Below are positions 43,200-54,075 of a DNA stretch of 64,000 nucleotides, one piece after another (position 1 is the first letter of the stretch; each line of letters starts with the position of its first letter). The DNA is from Acidimicrobiia bacterium. GTDB taxonomy: Bacteria > Actinomycetota > Acidimicrobiia > Acidimicrobiales > Poriferisodalaceae. The DNA is taken from the NCBI GenBank assembly GCA_022820925.1, contig JAJEEO010000006.1, positions 124,001 to 188,000 on the forward strand. The letters run 5' to 3'. Made by a program: the position numbers and the translations under genes. Under the pieces are notes generated by a model, which was not told the origin of the DNA, made no database searches, and saw only the letters and a list, made by a program, of their open reading frames with translations.

Positions 43200-43510
43200 G
43201 CGGTCTCGAGGTGGTGACGAGCTGGTACCTCGTCCTCGGCGCGCTCCTGTTCATCATCGGTGGCACCGGGCTGCTGGTGCGGCGCAACCCGCTGATCATG
43301 CTGATGTGCGTCGAGCTGATGCTGAACGGCGTCAATCTCAGCTTCATCGCGTTCGCGGATCGCTTCGGCGATGTGCATGGACAGACGGTGGTGCTGTTCG
43401 TTCTGGTGGTTGCTGCCGCCGAGGTCGTGGTGGGCCTCGGCTTGGTGGTCGCGGTGCTGCGTGCCTCGCCACGCGCCACGGCGGACGATCTGTCTGCCTT
43501 GAGGGGCTGA
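43196..43510 (+). CDS. nuoK: Complex I subunit NuoK, set 1
   Basis: A 104-residue ND4L-type subunit with three helices. Helix 2 has M-C-V-E-L-M-L-N-G-V-N-L and helix 3 A-A-A-E-V-V-V-G-L-G-L, giving the two membrane glutamates of the proton path. The length is standard. ATGA overlap with nuoJ; nuoL follows after 4 bases. Confidence 0.95.
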   Translation: MSGLEVVTSWYLVLGALLFIIGGTGLLVRRNPLIMLMCVELMLNGVNLSFIAFADRFGDVHGQTVVLFVLVVAAAEVVVGLGLVVAVLRASPRATADDLSALRG

Positions 43511-43514
43511 ATCG

Positions 43515-45412
43515 ATGGTCGAACTGGTGTGGCTCATTCCCGCGCTGCCGCTGGCCGGGTTCGCCATCCTCCTGGTGGCCGGGCCGCGGCTGGGCGAACC
43601 CCGTGCCGGCTGGCTGGCCACCGCGGCAAGTGCCGGGTCGTTCCTGCTCACGCTCATCACGTTCGGCGGGCTGCTGGGACTCGAATCGGCCGAAGACGGC
43701 GGTGCCGGCGGGCACGGCGGGCGCTCGTTCGTCTCGACGCTGTTCGAATGGATGCCGATCGGCGGCCTCGAGGTAGACGCCGCGCTGCTGGTGGACCCGC
43801 TGTCGATGACGATGGCGCTGTTCGTGACCGGCGTCGGGACGCTGATCCACCTCTATTCGGTCGGCTACATGGGGGGCGATCCGAAGTACTCGAAGTTCTT
43901 CCTGTACCTCAACCTGTTCCTGTTCTCGATGCTCATGCTGGTGCTGGGCGAGAACATGGTGGTGACCTTCCTGGGCTGGGAGGGCGTCGGCACCTGCTCG
44001 TACCTGCTCATCTCGTTCTGGCACGAGCGACCCACCGCCGCCACCGCCGGCAAGAAGGCGTTCGTCACCAACCGCATCGGCGACTTCGGCTTCATGGTGG
44101 CCACGTTCCTGCTGTGGACGGCGCTGGGCACGGTCTCCTACACCGGTATCGCTGCACTGTCGGGCGGCTTGGCGACCGGTACCGCCACCGCCGTGTCGCT
44201 GCTGCTGCTGTTGGCGGCCGCGGGCAAGTCAGCCCAGCTCCCGCTGTACGTCTGGCTGCCCGACGCCATGGAGGGCCCCACCCCGGTCTCGGCCATGGTG
44301 CATGCCGCCACGATGGTGACCGCCGGCGTGTACCTGCTGGTGCGGCTCAACCCGGTGCTCACCGACACGGCACTGCTCATCATCGCCATCGTGGGCGCTG
44401 CCACTGCGCTGTTTGCGGCGCTGGCCGCCGTGGCTCAGCACGACATCAAGAAGGTGCTGGCGTACTCCACGATCAGCCAGCTCGGCTACATGTTCCTCGC
44501 CATCGGCTCGGGTGCGTACGTGGCAGCCATCTTCCACGTGGTCACCCACGCCTTCTTCAAGGGCCTGCTGTTCTTGGGCTCGGGCTCGGTCATCCACGGG
44601 CTCGGCGACGAGCAGGACATGCGGCGCATGGGCGGTCTGCGGGCCGTCATGCCCATCACGGCGGTCACATTCATCGTGGGCTGGCTGGCGATCGCCGGGG
44701 TGCCGCCGCTGTCGGGCTTCTGGTCGAAGGACGAGATCCTGCTCGCGGCGTGGGAACAGTCCGACATCGGTCCGCTGCTGTGGGCCGTGGGCCTCGTCAC
44801 TGCGCTGCTGACCGCCTACTACATGAGTCGCCAGACGTTCCTGGTGTTCTTCGGCGGCCAGCGCTGGGACGACGGCGCGCACCCGCACGAGTCGCCGCCC
44901 ACCATGACGCTGCCGCTGGTGCTGCTGGCAGGTGCTGCGGCCATCGGCGGCATCATGAACCTGCCGCTGGTGAAGGACTGGCTGGTGCTCGAGCACTTCT
45001 TGGAGCCGGTGCTGGCCCACCCGCACCACTTCTCCTCGGGCACGGGCACCAAGCTGCTGCTCGCGCTCATTGCCGTTGTGGCAGCACTCGGAGGCATCGC
45101 TGTCGCGATCCGAGCGTGGCTGCAGGCGCGCATCCCCGCCGACCGGCTTGAGCCTGCGCTGCTCGAGAACGTGTTCTACCTCGACTCGACGATTTCCAAC
45201 TTCGTCGGCGGGCCCGGCACCAAGGCGTTCGATGCCGCCGCCACCGCTGACCGGCGCTTCGTGGACGGTGCCGTCAATGGCGTCGCCAAGCTCGTGCGGA
45301 TGCTGGGCCAAGCCGTGCGGCCGCTGCAGTCGGGCTACCTGCGTCACTACGCATCGGGTGTCGCCGTGGGTGCGATCGCCCTGGTCATCTGGCTGGCGCT
45401 GCGAGGCGTCTC

Positions 45413-45416
<4 letters not shown>
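43515..45416 (+). CDS. nuoL: Complex I subunit NuoL, set 1
   Basis: A 633-residue antiporter-like proton-pumping subunit. W-E-G-V-G-T-C-S-Y-L-L-I carries the key Glu, A-G-K-S-A-Q-L-P-L-Y-V-W-L-P-D-A-M-E-G-P-T-P-V-S is encoded across the family signature (Lys and Pro-rich loop), and D-I-K-K-V-L-A-Y-S-T-I-S-Q-L-G supplies another Lys. The C-terminal lateral helix region follows. Overlaps nuoM by four bases. Confidence 0.96.
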
Positions 45417-47034
<1,618 letters not shown>

Positions 47035-47035
<1 letters not shown>

Positions 47036-48651
47036 TGCCGTCGCTCGACGAGCTGTTCGACGAGACGTTCGCGTCTCCCGGCGTTGACTGGTGGGTGCTC
47101 GTCCCGCAGATCATCCTCGTCTCCGCTGCGCTCGGGCTGCTGCTGGTGGCCTCGCTGGCGCCGCGAGCGCTGCCCGCCTGGGCATCCACGATCGTCACGA
47201 TCGCAACTGGCGCTGCCGTCGCCGTCACCGCCGCAATCCAGTGGACCGACTGGGGTTCTGCGCCGCGCTCCACCTTGGCGGGAGCGTTCGTCAGCGACGG
47301 CTTCAGCCTGCTCATCACCGTGCTCGTGGGAGCGGGTGTGGTGATGACGGCCCTGGTCGCGCACTCCGCCCTCGACCGCTACGCCATGGCGCCGCCCGAG
47401 TTCGCGGCGTTGCTGCTGGCATCTGCCGCGGGTGCCGTGGTGATGGCCGGCGCCAACGACCTCATCGTGCTGTTCCTGGGCCTCGAATCGCTCTCGATCG
47501 CGCTGTACGTGCTGATCGCACTGGCAGGCCGGCGCGCGAGTGCCCGCGAGTCGGCCATGAAGTACTTCGTGCTGGGGGCGTTCAGCTCGGCATTCTTCCT
47601 GTACGGCATCGCGCTGGTCTACGGCGCCACCGGCGGCACCAATCTCAGCGGGATCTCGGAGTTCCTCTTCGGGACGATCCGCGACAACGACTACCTGCTG
47701 CTGGCCGGCGTCGCGTTGCTGCTGGTGGGCCTGGGGTTCAAGATCGCCGCCGTCCCGTTCCACTTCTGGGCGCCCGATGTGTACGAGGGCGCACCGAGCC
47801 CGGTCACCGGCTACCTGGCGTCGATCGCCAAGGCAGCGGGCTTCGCGGCACTGGCGCGGGTGCTGTACGTGGCGGTGTTCCAGCAGGGCACCGCCTGGTC
47901 GCCGGTCATCGTGGCGCTGGCGTTCGCATCGCTGGCGGTCGGCGCGGTGATGGCCATCTGCCAGTCCGACGTGAAGCGCATGCTGGCGTTCAGCTCGATC
48001 AGCCACGCCGGTTTCGTCCTCGTCGGCTTGGCGGCCGTCGATCCCGACATCGTGGACGGGCTCTGGGCGAACTTCGCCGGCTCGGTCGGCGCTGCCGCCG
48101 ATCTCGGCGACGGCGTCTCGTCGGCTGTCTTCTACCTCGTGGTCTATTCGTTCATGGCGCTGGGCAGCTTCGCCGTGCTGTCGGCGGTTGTCGGATCGTC
48201 GACCGATCCCGACGACGGCACCAGCCGCCACGATGTCAGCCGCTACAGCGGGCTGGCCCGCCGCCGTCCGGTGCTGGCGCTCGCCTTTGCCGTGCTCCTG
48301 CTCGCGCAGGCTGGTGTCCCGCTCACGGCAGGGTTCGTGGCGAAGTTCGAGGTCATCCGCGCAGCCGTCGGCGAGGGCATCTATGTCCTGGCGGCCGTCG
48401 CCATGGTCACGGCGGTGGTGAGCGCCTTCGCCTACCTGCGGGTCGTGCTGGCGATGTACGCACCGGAGGGCGCAGCCGCCTCCGAGGACGATGCTCCGAC
48501 CGCCCGTGTCAGCCGCCCGCGCTGGGGTGACCTGCCCCTGACGACGGTGCTGGCCATCGCCCTCGCGGTGGCGGTGACCCTCGTCATCGGCGTCCTCCCG
48601 CAGACGCTCCTCGAATGGAGCGCCGACGCCGCCCTGTCGATCTTCCCCTAG
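47035..48651 (+). CDS. nuoN: Complex I subunit NuoN, set 1
   Basis: A 538-residue antiporter-like subunit. F-L-G-L-E-S-L-S-I-A-L-Y-V-L, F-K-I-A-A-V-P-F-H-F-W-A-P-D-V-Y-E-G-A-P-S-P-V-T and S-D-V-K-R-M-L-A-F-S-S-I-S-H-A-G are the family landmarks. Last gene of the complete 14-gene set. A 60-base gap without structure separates it from the second nuoA. Confidence 0.96.
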
Positions 48652-48711
48652 CCCCGATTCCGGTGCCGTGATTCGGCGCAGGGGGTCGCAGAGTCGCTAG
48701 CGTTGCGGTCC

Positions 48712-49077
48712 GTGTCCGACCTCTTGCGGAGCTATCTGACCGTCGCAATCTTCGGCGCAGCGGCAGTCTTGATGGCCTTCGCAATGTTCGGCGTCGCCCG
48801 CATTCTGCGCCCGCAACGGCCGACACCGCAGAAGCTGATCGCATACGAGAGCGGCGTCGATCCGGTCGGCAGCGACTGGACCCAGAGCCAGATCCGGTAC
48901 TACGTCTTCGCGGTCCTCTTCGTCCTGTTCGACGTCGAGGCCGTCTTCATCTTCCCCTGGGCGACACGGCTCGAGGTCTACGCCCTGTTCGGCTTGGTCG
49001 AGATGGCGATCTTCATCTTCATCCTGGTGCTGGGTCTGTTCTACGCATGGCGCAAGGGCGTCCTGCGCTGGGTGTGA
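48712..49077 (+). CDS. nuoA: Complex I subunit NuoA, set 2
   Basis: A 121-residue subunit of standard length, without the repeat tail of the set 1 copy. The loop reads A-Y-E-S-G-V-D-P, with Ser in place of the set 1 cysteine. Helix 2 has F-D-V-E-A-V-F-I-F-P-W. GTG 48712 was chosen over TTG 48703. First gene of the 11-gene set. Confidence 0.93.
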   Translation: MSDLLRSYLTVAIFGAAAVLMAFAMFGVARILRPQRPTPQKLIAYESGVDPVGSDWTQSQIRYYVFAVLFVLFDVEAVFIFPWATRLEVYALFGLVEMAIFIFILVLGLFYAWRKGVLRWV

Positions 49078-49097
49078 GGGGCTGAGGGAATCTCGCG

Positions 49098-49649
49098 ATG
49101 GCACTGGTCGACAAGGTCAAACTGCCCAAGCCGCTCGCCTGGCTGCTGAACTTCGGCCGGGCTCGCTCGCTGTGGGTGTACCAGTGGGGTCTGGCGTGCT
49201 GCGCCATCGAGATGGGCGCCGCATTCGGCTCGCCTCGCTATGACGTCATGCGGCTGGGCGTGATCCCGTTTCCGGCCAGCCCGCGCCAGGCCGACCTGGT
49301 GGTGATCTCGGGCACCGTCACCGACAAGATGGCGCCGGTCATCCGCCGCCTGTACGAGCAGATGCCCGAGCCCAAGTACGTGATCTCGATGGGGTCGTGC
49401 GCCAACTGCGGCGGCCCGTACTGGGACAGCTACTCGGTGACCAAGGGCGTCGATCAGGTCATCCCCGTCGACGTGTACGTGCCGGGCTGCCCGCCGCGGC
49501 CCGAAGCCTTGCTCGAAGGCATCGTGCTGCTGCAGGAGCGCATCCAGCGCGAGGACATGCAAGAACGCTGGCGCGGCGAGCCGATCGTGGTCCCGGCTTC
49601 GCCGGGACGATCGGACGCAGCGCCGGCTGTCTCGGCGGGATCGGCGTAG
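49098..49649 (+). CDS. nuoB: Complex I subunit NuoB, set 2
   Basis: A 183-residue subunit with complete N2 ligands: [17 protein letters not shown] and V-P-G-C-P-P-R-P-E. Differs widely from set 1 NuoB, so the two sets are not a recent duplication. The tail is short and lacks repeats. nuoC starts 8 bases later. Confidence 0.95.
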   Translation: MALVDKVKLPKPLAWLLNFGRARSLWVYQWGLACCAIEMGAAFGSPRYDVMRLGVIPFPASPRQADLVVISGTVTDKMAPVIRRLYEQMPEPKYVISMGSCANCGGPYWDSYSVTKGVDQVIPVDVYVPGCPPRPEALLEGIVLLQERIQREDMQERWRGEPIVVPASPGRSDAAPAVSAGSA

Positions 49650-49657
49650 GCAGAACG

Positions 49658-50389
49658 ATGGCCGAAGAGACCGACGACGCTCAGAGCGACGACGCCGCAG
49701 CGCCGGGCGACGAAGCCCGCGAAGCGCTCGCGGCCGAGTTGACGGAGCTGCTGGGCGACGCAGTGGTCGAGACGCACATCGAAGCTGGCCAGAACCTCTG
49801 GCTGCGCATCGAGCTCGAGCACTGGAAAACGTCGCTCGCGGCGCTGCGTGAGCACGGCTTCGTCTACTTCGGCTTCCTGTCGGCCATCGATTGGTCGGAC
49901 GCACCCGAAGGCCGCTACGAGGACACCGAATTCGACGCTGCCGGCGCCGGCGAGGACGACGACGCAACCAGCGCCACCGCCGCCGAGACCGTTCGGCGGG
50001 GCGGCGGCGAGACTCGCTTCCAGTTGCTCGCCCAGCTCCACGCGCCGGCACGGCATGCCGCTGTCCTCATCAAGGCCGACCTGCCCGACACCGACGGCAT
50101 TCCCGCGACGGTCCAGTCGATTGTCGATGTCTTTGCCGGCGCCGATTGGCACGAGCGCGAAGCCCACGAGATGTTCGGCATCGTCTTCGACGGGCACCCC
50201 AACCTGGAGCACATCTACCTGCCCACCGAGTTCGAGGGCCACCCGCTGCGCAAGGACTTCCCGCTGCTGGCCCGTGCCGTCAAGCCGTGGCCGGGCGTGG
50301 TCGACATCGAGGAGATCCCGCCCGAGCTTGAAGCGCAGCTCGAGGCCGAGGTGATGGCCGAATTCGAGGCTTCTGGAGCGGGCGCATGA
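49658..50389 (+). CDS. nuoC: Complex I subunit NuoC, set 2
   Basis: A 243-residue subunit, longer than the set 1 copy. The signature is E-R-E-A-H-E-M-F-G-I-V-F and F-E-G-H-P-L-R-K-D-F. An acidic insertion (about 88-112) interrupts the fold, and a 40-residue C-terminal extension is present. ATG 49658 follows the nuoB stop closely; ATGA overlap with nuoD. Confidence 0.93.
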   Translation: MAEETDDAQSDDAAAPGDEAREALAAELTELLGDAVVETHIEAGQNLWLRIELEHWKTSLAALREHGFVYFGFLSAIDWSDAPEGRYEDTEFDAAGAGEDDDATSATAAETVRRGGGETRFQLLAQLHAPARHAAVLIKADLPDTDGIPATVQSIVDVFAGADWHEREAHEMFGIVFDGHPNLEHIYLPTEFEGHPLRKDFPLLARAVKPWPGVVDIEEIPPELEAQLEAEVMAEFEASGAGA

Positions 50390-51561
50390 CAGCAGCGACC
50401 GATCTGCGCTCCCAACAGGCGTACGTGGCGGCGCAGGCGGCCGACGCCCGGGTGAATGTCGAGCTCGACACCGGCGACATGACGCTCAACATCGGCCCGC
50501 AGCACCCCGCCACGCACGGCACGCTGCGCATCGCCTGCCAGCTCGACGGCGAGCAGGTCATCTCCGCCGAGCCGCTGATGGGCTACATGCACCGCGGCTA
50601 CGAGAAGCTCTGCGAGGTCCGCACGTTCCCGCAGTGCACCACGCTGATCAACCGCATCGACTGGCTCGGCAGCTTCGCCAACGAGGTGCCGTTTATCCTG
50701 GCCGCCGAGCAGCTCATGGGCATCGAGGCCCCGCCTCGTGCCCAGTGGATCCGCACCATCCTCTTCGAGCTCAGCCGGATCGCGAACGTGTCGCTGTTCC
50801 TGGGCGACATGGGCGTGCAGGTCGGCGCCCTCACTCCGGTGTTCTTCGCCTTCCGCGACCGTGAGCGGGTGCTCAACCAGATCGAGGCAGTGACCGGCGG
50901 CCGGTTCCATCCCAACTTCGACCGCATCGGCGGCCTCAAGGACGACCTGCCGCGCGGCTGGATCGACGAGACCCACGCCGTGATGGCCAAGATGCGCGGC
51001 TTCTGCGACGAGATGGAAGACCTGCTGATGGGCAACGAGATCTTCCAGACCCGCTGCCGCAGCGTGGGCGTCATCCCCGGTGAGGTCGCACTCGACTTCG
51101 GCCTGTCCGGCGCCAACCTGCGGGCCAGCGGCGTCGACTGGGACCTGCGCCGCGACGCCAACCCGGGCCTGGCCTGGGACGAAGTCGACTGGCGGGTGTG
51201 GACACACCCCGACGGCGACTCGTTCGCCCGCTACTGGGTGCGGCTGCAGGAGACCCGCGAGGCCACCAAGATCGTCGATCAGCTGCTGGACAGCATTCCC
51301 GCCGGGCCGATCATGGCGAAGGTGCCGCGCATCATCAAGGTGCCGGCCGGCGAGGCGTATGTCTCCACCGAGAATCCGCTCGGCGAGATGGGCTACTACG
51401 TGGTGTCCAAGGGCGGGCTGGAACCGTTCCGGGTGAAGATCCGCACCCCCAGCTTCAGCAACATCTCGGTGGTGCCGTGGGTGATGCGAGGCACGTACGT
51501 GCCCGACATCATCACCATCCTGGGATCGCTCTACTTCATCCTCGGGGATATTGACCGATGA
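50386..51561 (+). CDS. nuoD: Complex I subunit NuoD, set 2
   Basis: A 391-residue subunit. I-G-P-Q-H-P-A-T-H-G-T-L-R is followed by G-Y-M-H-R-G-Y-E-K-L, where Arg70 matches the arginine that NDUFAF7 dimethylates in mitochondrial NDUFS2. The C-terminus ends G-S-L-Y-F-I-L-G-D-I-D-R. It lacks the N-terminal extension of the set 1 copy. A MidA/NDUFAF7 homologue lies at the end of this operon. Confidence 0.95.
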   Translation: MTAATDLRSQQAYVAAQAADARVNVELDTGDMTLNIGPQHPATHGTLRIACQLDGEQVISAEPLMGYMHRGYEKLCEVRTFPQCTTLINRIDWLGSFANEVPFILAAEQLMGIEAPPRAQWIRTILFELSRIANVSLFLGDMGVQVGALTPVFFAFRDRERVLNQIEAVTGGRFHPNFDRIGGLKDDLPRGWIDETHAVMAKMRGFCDEMEDLLMGNEIFQTRCRSVGVIPGEVALDFGLSGANLRASGVDWDLRRDANPGLAWDEVDWRVWTHPDGDSFARYWVRLQETREATKIVDQLLDSIPAGPIMAKVPRIIKVPAGEAYVSTENPLGEMGYYVVSKGGLEPFRVKIRTPSFSNISVVPWVMRGTYVPDIITILGSLYFILGDIDR

Positions 51562-51571
51562 ATGGGGACCG

Positions 51572-52618
51572 ATGAGCGGGGCGGCAGAGCTGGCCGGGCT
51601 CCTCGGCTTGGCGTACTGGGCCGAGACCAGCATCAAGCTGGGCGTCGCCCTCATCGTCATCCCGACCGCGGCGCTGCTGCTGGGCTACCTGTTCCTGCTG
51701 AAGATGATGGCGTTCATGCAGAGCCGGCTGGGCCCCCAGGACGTCGGCCCCTACGGCACGCTGCAGCTCATCGCCGACGCGGTGAAGTTCCTCCAGAAAG
51801 AGGACATCCACCCGGCCACCGCCGACCGGCGGGTCTTCCGGGCAGCCCCGGTCGTGGTGCTCGCCTCGTCGTTCCTGCTGTTCGTGGTGCTGCCCACCGG
51901 CCCCGATGCGGTCGTGGAGAACCTCGACACGGGGATCTTCTACGCGATGGCGGTCTCGTCGCTGTCGGTGCTGGGCGTGCTGATGGCGGGCTGGGCCTCG
52001 GCCAACAAGTACGCGCTGCTCGGCGGCCTGCGGGCGGCCGGCCAGCTCATCGCCTATGAGCTGCCGCTGATCCTTGCCGTCATGGGCGTGGTCATCCAGG
52101 CCGATTCGCTCAACCTGCAGGAAATCGTCCGGGCACAAGCCGAGGGCGAGATCTTCGGCTTCGGCCTCATCGGCAACCCGTTCATCCTCACCCAGTTCAT
52201 CGGCTTCCTGATCTTCATGATCTCGGCCCAGGCCGAGCTGACCCAGACGCCGTTCGACATGCCGGTGGCCGAGACCGAGCTGGTCGGCGGCTTCCACGTG
52301 GAATACACGGGCTTCCGCTTCCTGCTGTTCTTCATGGCGGAGGTCGCCACGGCGTTCGCCTTCTCGGCGCTGGCCACGGTGATGTTCCTGGGCGGCTGGT
52401 GGATCCCCGGCTTCGACTTCGACGCCCCGGCGCTCAACGTGCTCGGCCCCGTCGTGATGCTCATCAAGATCCTGGTGGTGGCCTTCATCATCTTCTGGAT
52501 CCGCTTCACCTACCCCCGCCTGCGCGAGGACCAGCTCCAGAAGTTCGCCTGGAAGGTGCTCATCCCGCTGTCGCTCGCGAACATCGTCGTGACCGGAATC
52601 TTCAAGGTGGTGGTCTAG
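51572..52618 (+). CDS. nuoH: Complex I subunit NuoH, set 2
   Basis: A 348-residue membrane subunit. F-M-Q-S-R-L-G-P-Q-D-V-G-P-Y-G, A-D-A-V-K-F-L-Q-K-E-D and E-L-T-Q-T-P-F-D-M-P-V-A-E-T-E-L-V-G-G-F follow the family. It directly follows nuoD, where set 1 has nuoE, nuoF and nuoG. ATG 51572 after GGGGA is preferred; TTG 51551 is an alternative. One base lies between its frame and nuoI (stop TAG, then ATG). Confidence 0.95.
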   Translation: MSGAAELAGLLGLAYWAETSIKLGVALIVIPTAALLLGYLFLLKMMAFMQSRLGPQDVGPYGTLQLIADAVKFLQKEDIHPATADRRVFRAAPVVVLASSFLLFVVLPTGPDAVVENLDTGIFYAMAVSSLSVLGVLMAGWASANKYALLGGLRAAGQLIAYELPLILAVMGVVIQADSLNLQEIVRAQAEGEIFGFGLIGNPFILTQFIGFLIFMISAQAELTQTPFDMPVAETELVGGFHVEYTGFRFLLFFMAEVATAFAFSALATVMFLGGWWIPGFDFDAPALNVLGPVVMLIKILVVAFIIFWIRFTYPRLREDQLQKFAWKVLIPLSLANIVVTGIFKVVV

Positions 52619-53251
52619 ATGCCACAACTTCCCGGACTGCTGAAGGGCCTCGGCGTGACGGCACGCACCGCCGCACGCACGCTGTTCCCCAAGCGGGGCC
52701 TGCGCACGCTCATCCCCGCCCCGCAGCAGGGCTCGGTGACCGTGCAGTACCCGCACGAGAAGGAAGCCCCGCCCGATCGCGCCCGCGGCGTCATCGCCCT
52801 GCACGAGGAGAACTGCACCGCTTGCATGCTGTGCTCGCGCTCGTGCCCCGACTGGTGCATCTACATCGAGGGCCACAAGGTGAAGGCCCCGCCCCGGCGA
52901 GCCGGCGGCGCGGTTCGCTCGGTCAACGTGGTCGACCGGTTCGACATCGACTACGCGCTGTGCATGTACTGCGGCATCTGCGTGGAGGTGTGCCCGTTCG
53001 ACGCGCTGTTCTGGTCGCCCGAGTACGAGTACTCCGAACCTCACATCGCCGACCTGCTGCACGATCGCATCCGGCTCAGCGAGTGGATGGAGACCGTGCC
53101 CGCGTTCGAGGACTACGAGCCCGGCTCGGAGCAGAAGGTGCGCAAGGTTCCCGACTTCGGCCCCGATGATTTCCTGCCAGAGCGGAAGCTCGCTGACGAC
53201 GATGCGGTGCTCGCTCCTGCGGCGGACGCCGCCACCTCGGCGGACGGGTAG
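52619..53251 (+). CDS. nuoI: Complex I subunit NuoI, set 2
   Basis: A 210-residue subunit with two [4Fe-4S] sites: [12 protein letters not shown] and [15 protein letters not shown]. In complexes without NuoEFG this is the subunit nearest the electron entry point, so a ferredoxin-like donor could dock here (inference from cyanobacterial NDH-1). Confidence 0.94.
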   Translation: MPQLPGLLKGLGVTARTAARTLFPKRGLRTLIPAPQQGSVTVQYPHEKEAPPDRARGVIALHEENCTACMLCSRSCPDWCIYIEGHKVKAPPRRAGGAVRSVNVVDRFDIDYALCMYCGICVEVCPFDALFWSPEYEYSEPHIADLLHDRIRLSEWMETVPAFEDYEPGSEQKVRKVPDFGPDDFLPERKLADDDAVLAPAADAATSADG

Positions 53252-53261
53252 GGGCGCTCTG

Positions 53262-53756
53262 ATGGTTGCGCAGAACATCGCCTTCGGCATCATCGCGGCA
53301 ATCACCGTGGCGGCTGCCATTGGCATGGTCTCGACGCGCAACATCGTGCACGCCGCCCTGTTCCTGGTAGCGGTGCTGGGCGGTTTGGCCGCCAACTACG
53401 TGCTGCTCACCGCCGAGTTCATCGCGACCACCCAGGTGCTCGTCTACATCGGCGCGGTGATGGTGCTGTTCCTGTTCGGCATCATGCTCACCCGGGCGCC
53501 GATCGGGCGAATACCCCGCATGACCGGGGCGACCTGGCCGGTCGCGGCGCTGTCGGCGCTCGCGTTGGGCGGGGTGACCGTCTATGCGCTGGTTGACCGG
53601 TTCGGCACCGATTCGCTGGCCACCGACAGCAGGGTTTTCCGCACCGCCGACGTGTCGGACTCGGTCTTCTCGCAGTACATCATCCCGTTCGAAGCCGTCT
53701 CGGTGCTGCTGCTGGCAGCGCTGATCGGCGCCGTCGTGCTGGCACGGCGCGACTGA
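53262..53756 (+). CDS. nuoJ: Complex I subunit NuoJ, set 2
   Basis: A 164-residue five-helix subunit. [13 protein letters not shown] and [21 protein letters not shown] are the ND6-type signatures. Standard length, unlike the 218-residue set 1 copy. ATG 53262, 10 bases after nuoI. Confidence 0.93.
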   Translation: MVAQNIAFGIIAAITVAAAIGMVSTRNIVHAALFLVAVLGGLAANYVLLTAEFIATTQVLVYIGAVMVLFLFGIMLTRAPIGRIPRMTGATWPVAALSALALGGVTVYALVDRFGTDSLATDSRVFRTADVSDSVFSQYIIPFEAVSVLLLAALIGAVVLARRD

Positions 53757-53769
53757 GGCGGGGCTCCAG

Positions 53770-54069
53770 ATGCTGCTGAACCAGTTCCTGCTGCTCGGTG
53801 CGCTGCTGTTCGCGGTCGGCGTCTACGGCGTGCTGGCGCGCCGCAACGGCGTGATGGTGCTGATGTCGATCGAGCTGATGCTCAACGCCGTCAACCTCAA
53901 CCTGGTGGCGTTCGGGGTGCAGCACGACGTCGTCTCGGGGCAGGTCTTCGCCCTGTTCATCATCGCGGTCGCCGCGGCCGAGGTGGGCGTGGGCCTGGCC
54001 ATCGTGCTGCTGCTGTACCGCAACCGCAAGTCGATCGCGGTCGACGAGTTCGACCTGATGAAGGGCTGA
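53770..54069 (+). CDS. nuoK: Complex I subunit NuoK, set 2
   Basis: A 99-residue three-helix subunit. [15 protein letters not shown] and [11 protein letters not shown] carry the two membrane glutamates. Standard length. nuoL follows after 6 bases. Confidence 0.95.
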   Translation: MLLNQFLLLGALLFAVGVYGVLARRNGVMVLMSIELMLNAVNLNLVAFGVQHDVVSGQVFALFIIAVAAAEVGVGLAIVLLLYRNRKSIAVDEFDLMKG

Positions 54070-54075
54070 GCGCGT

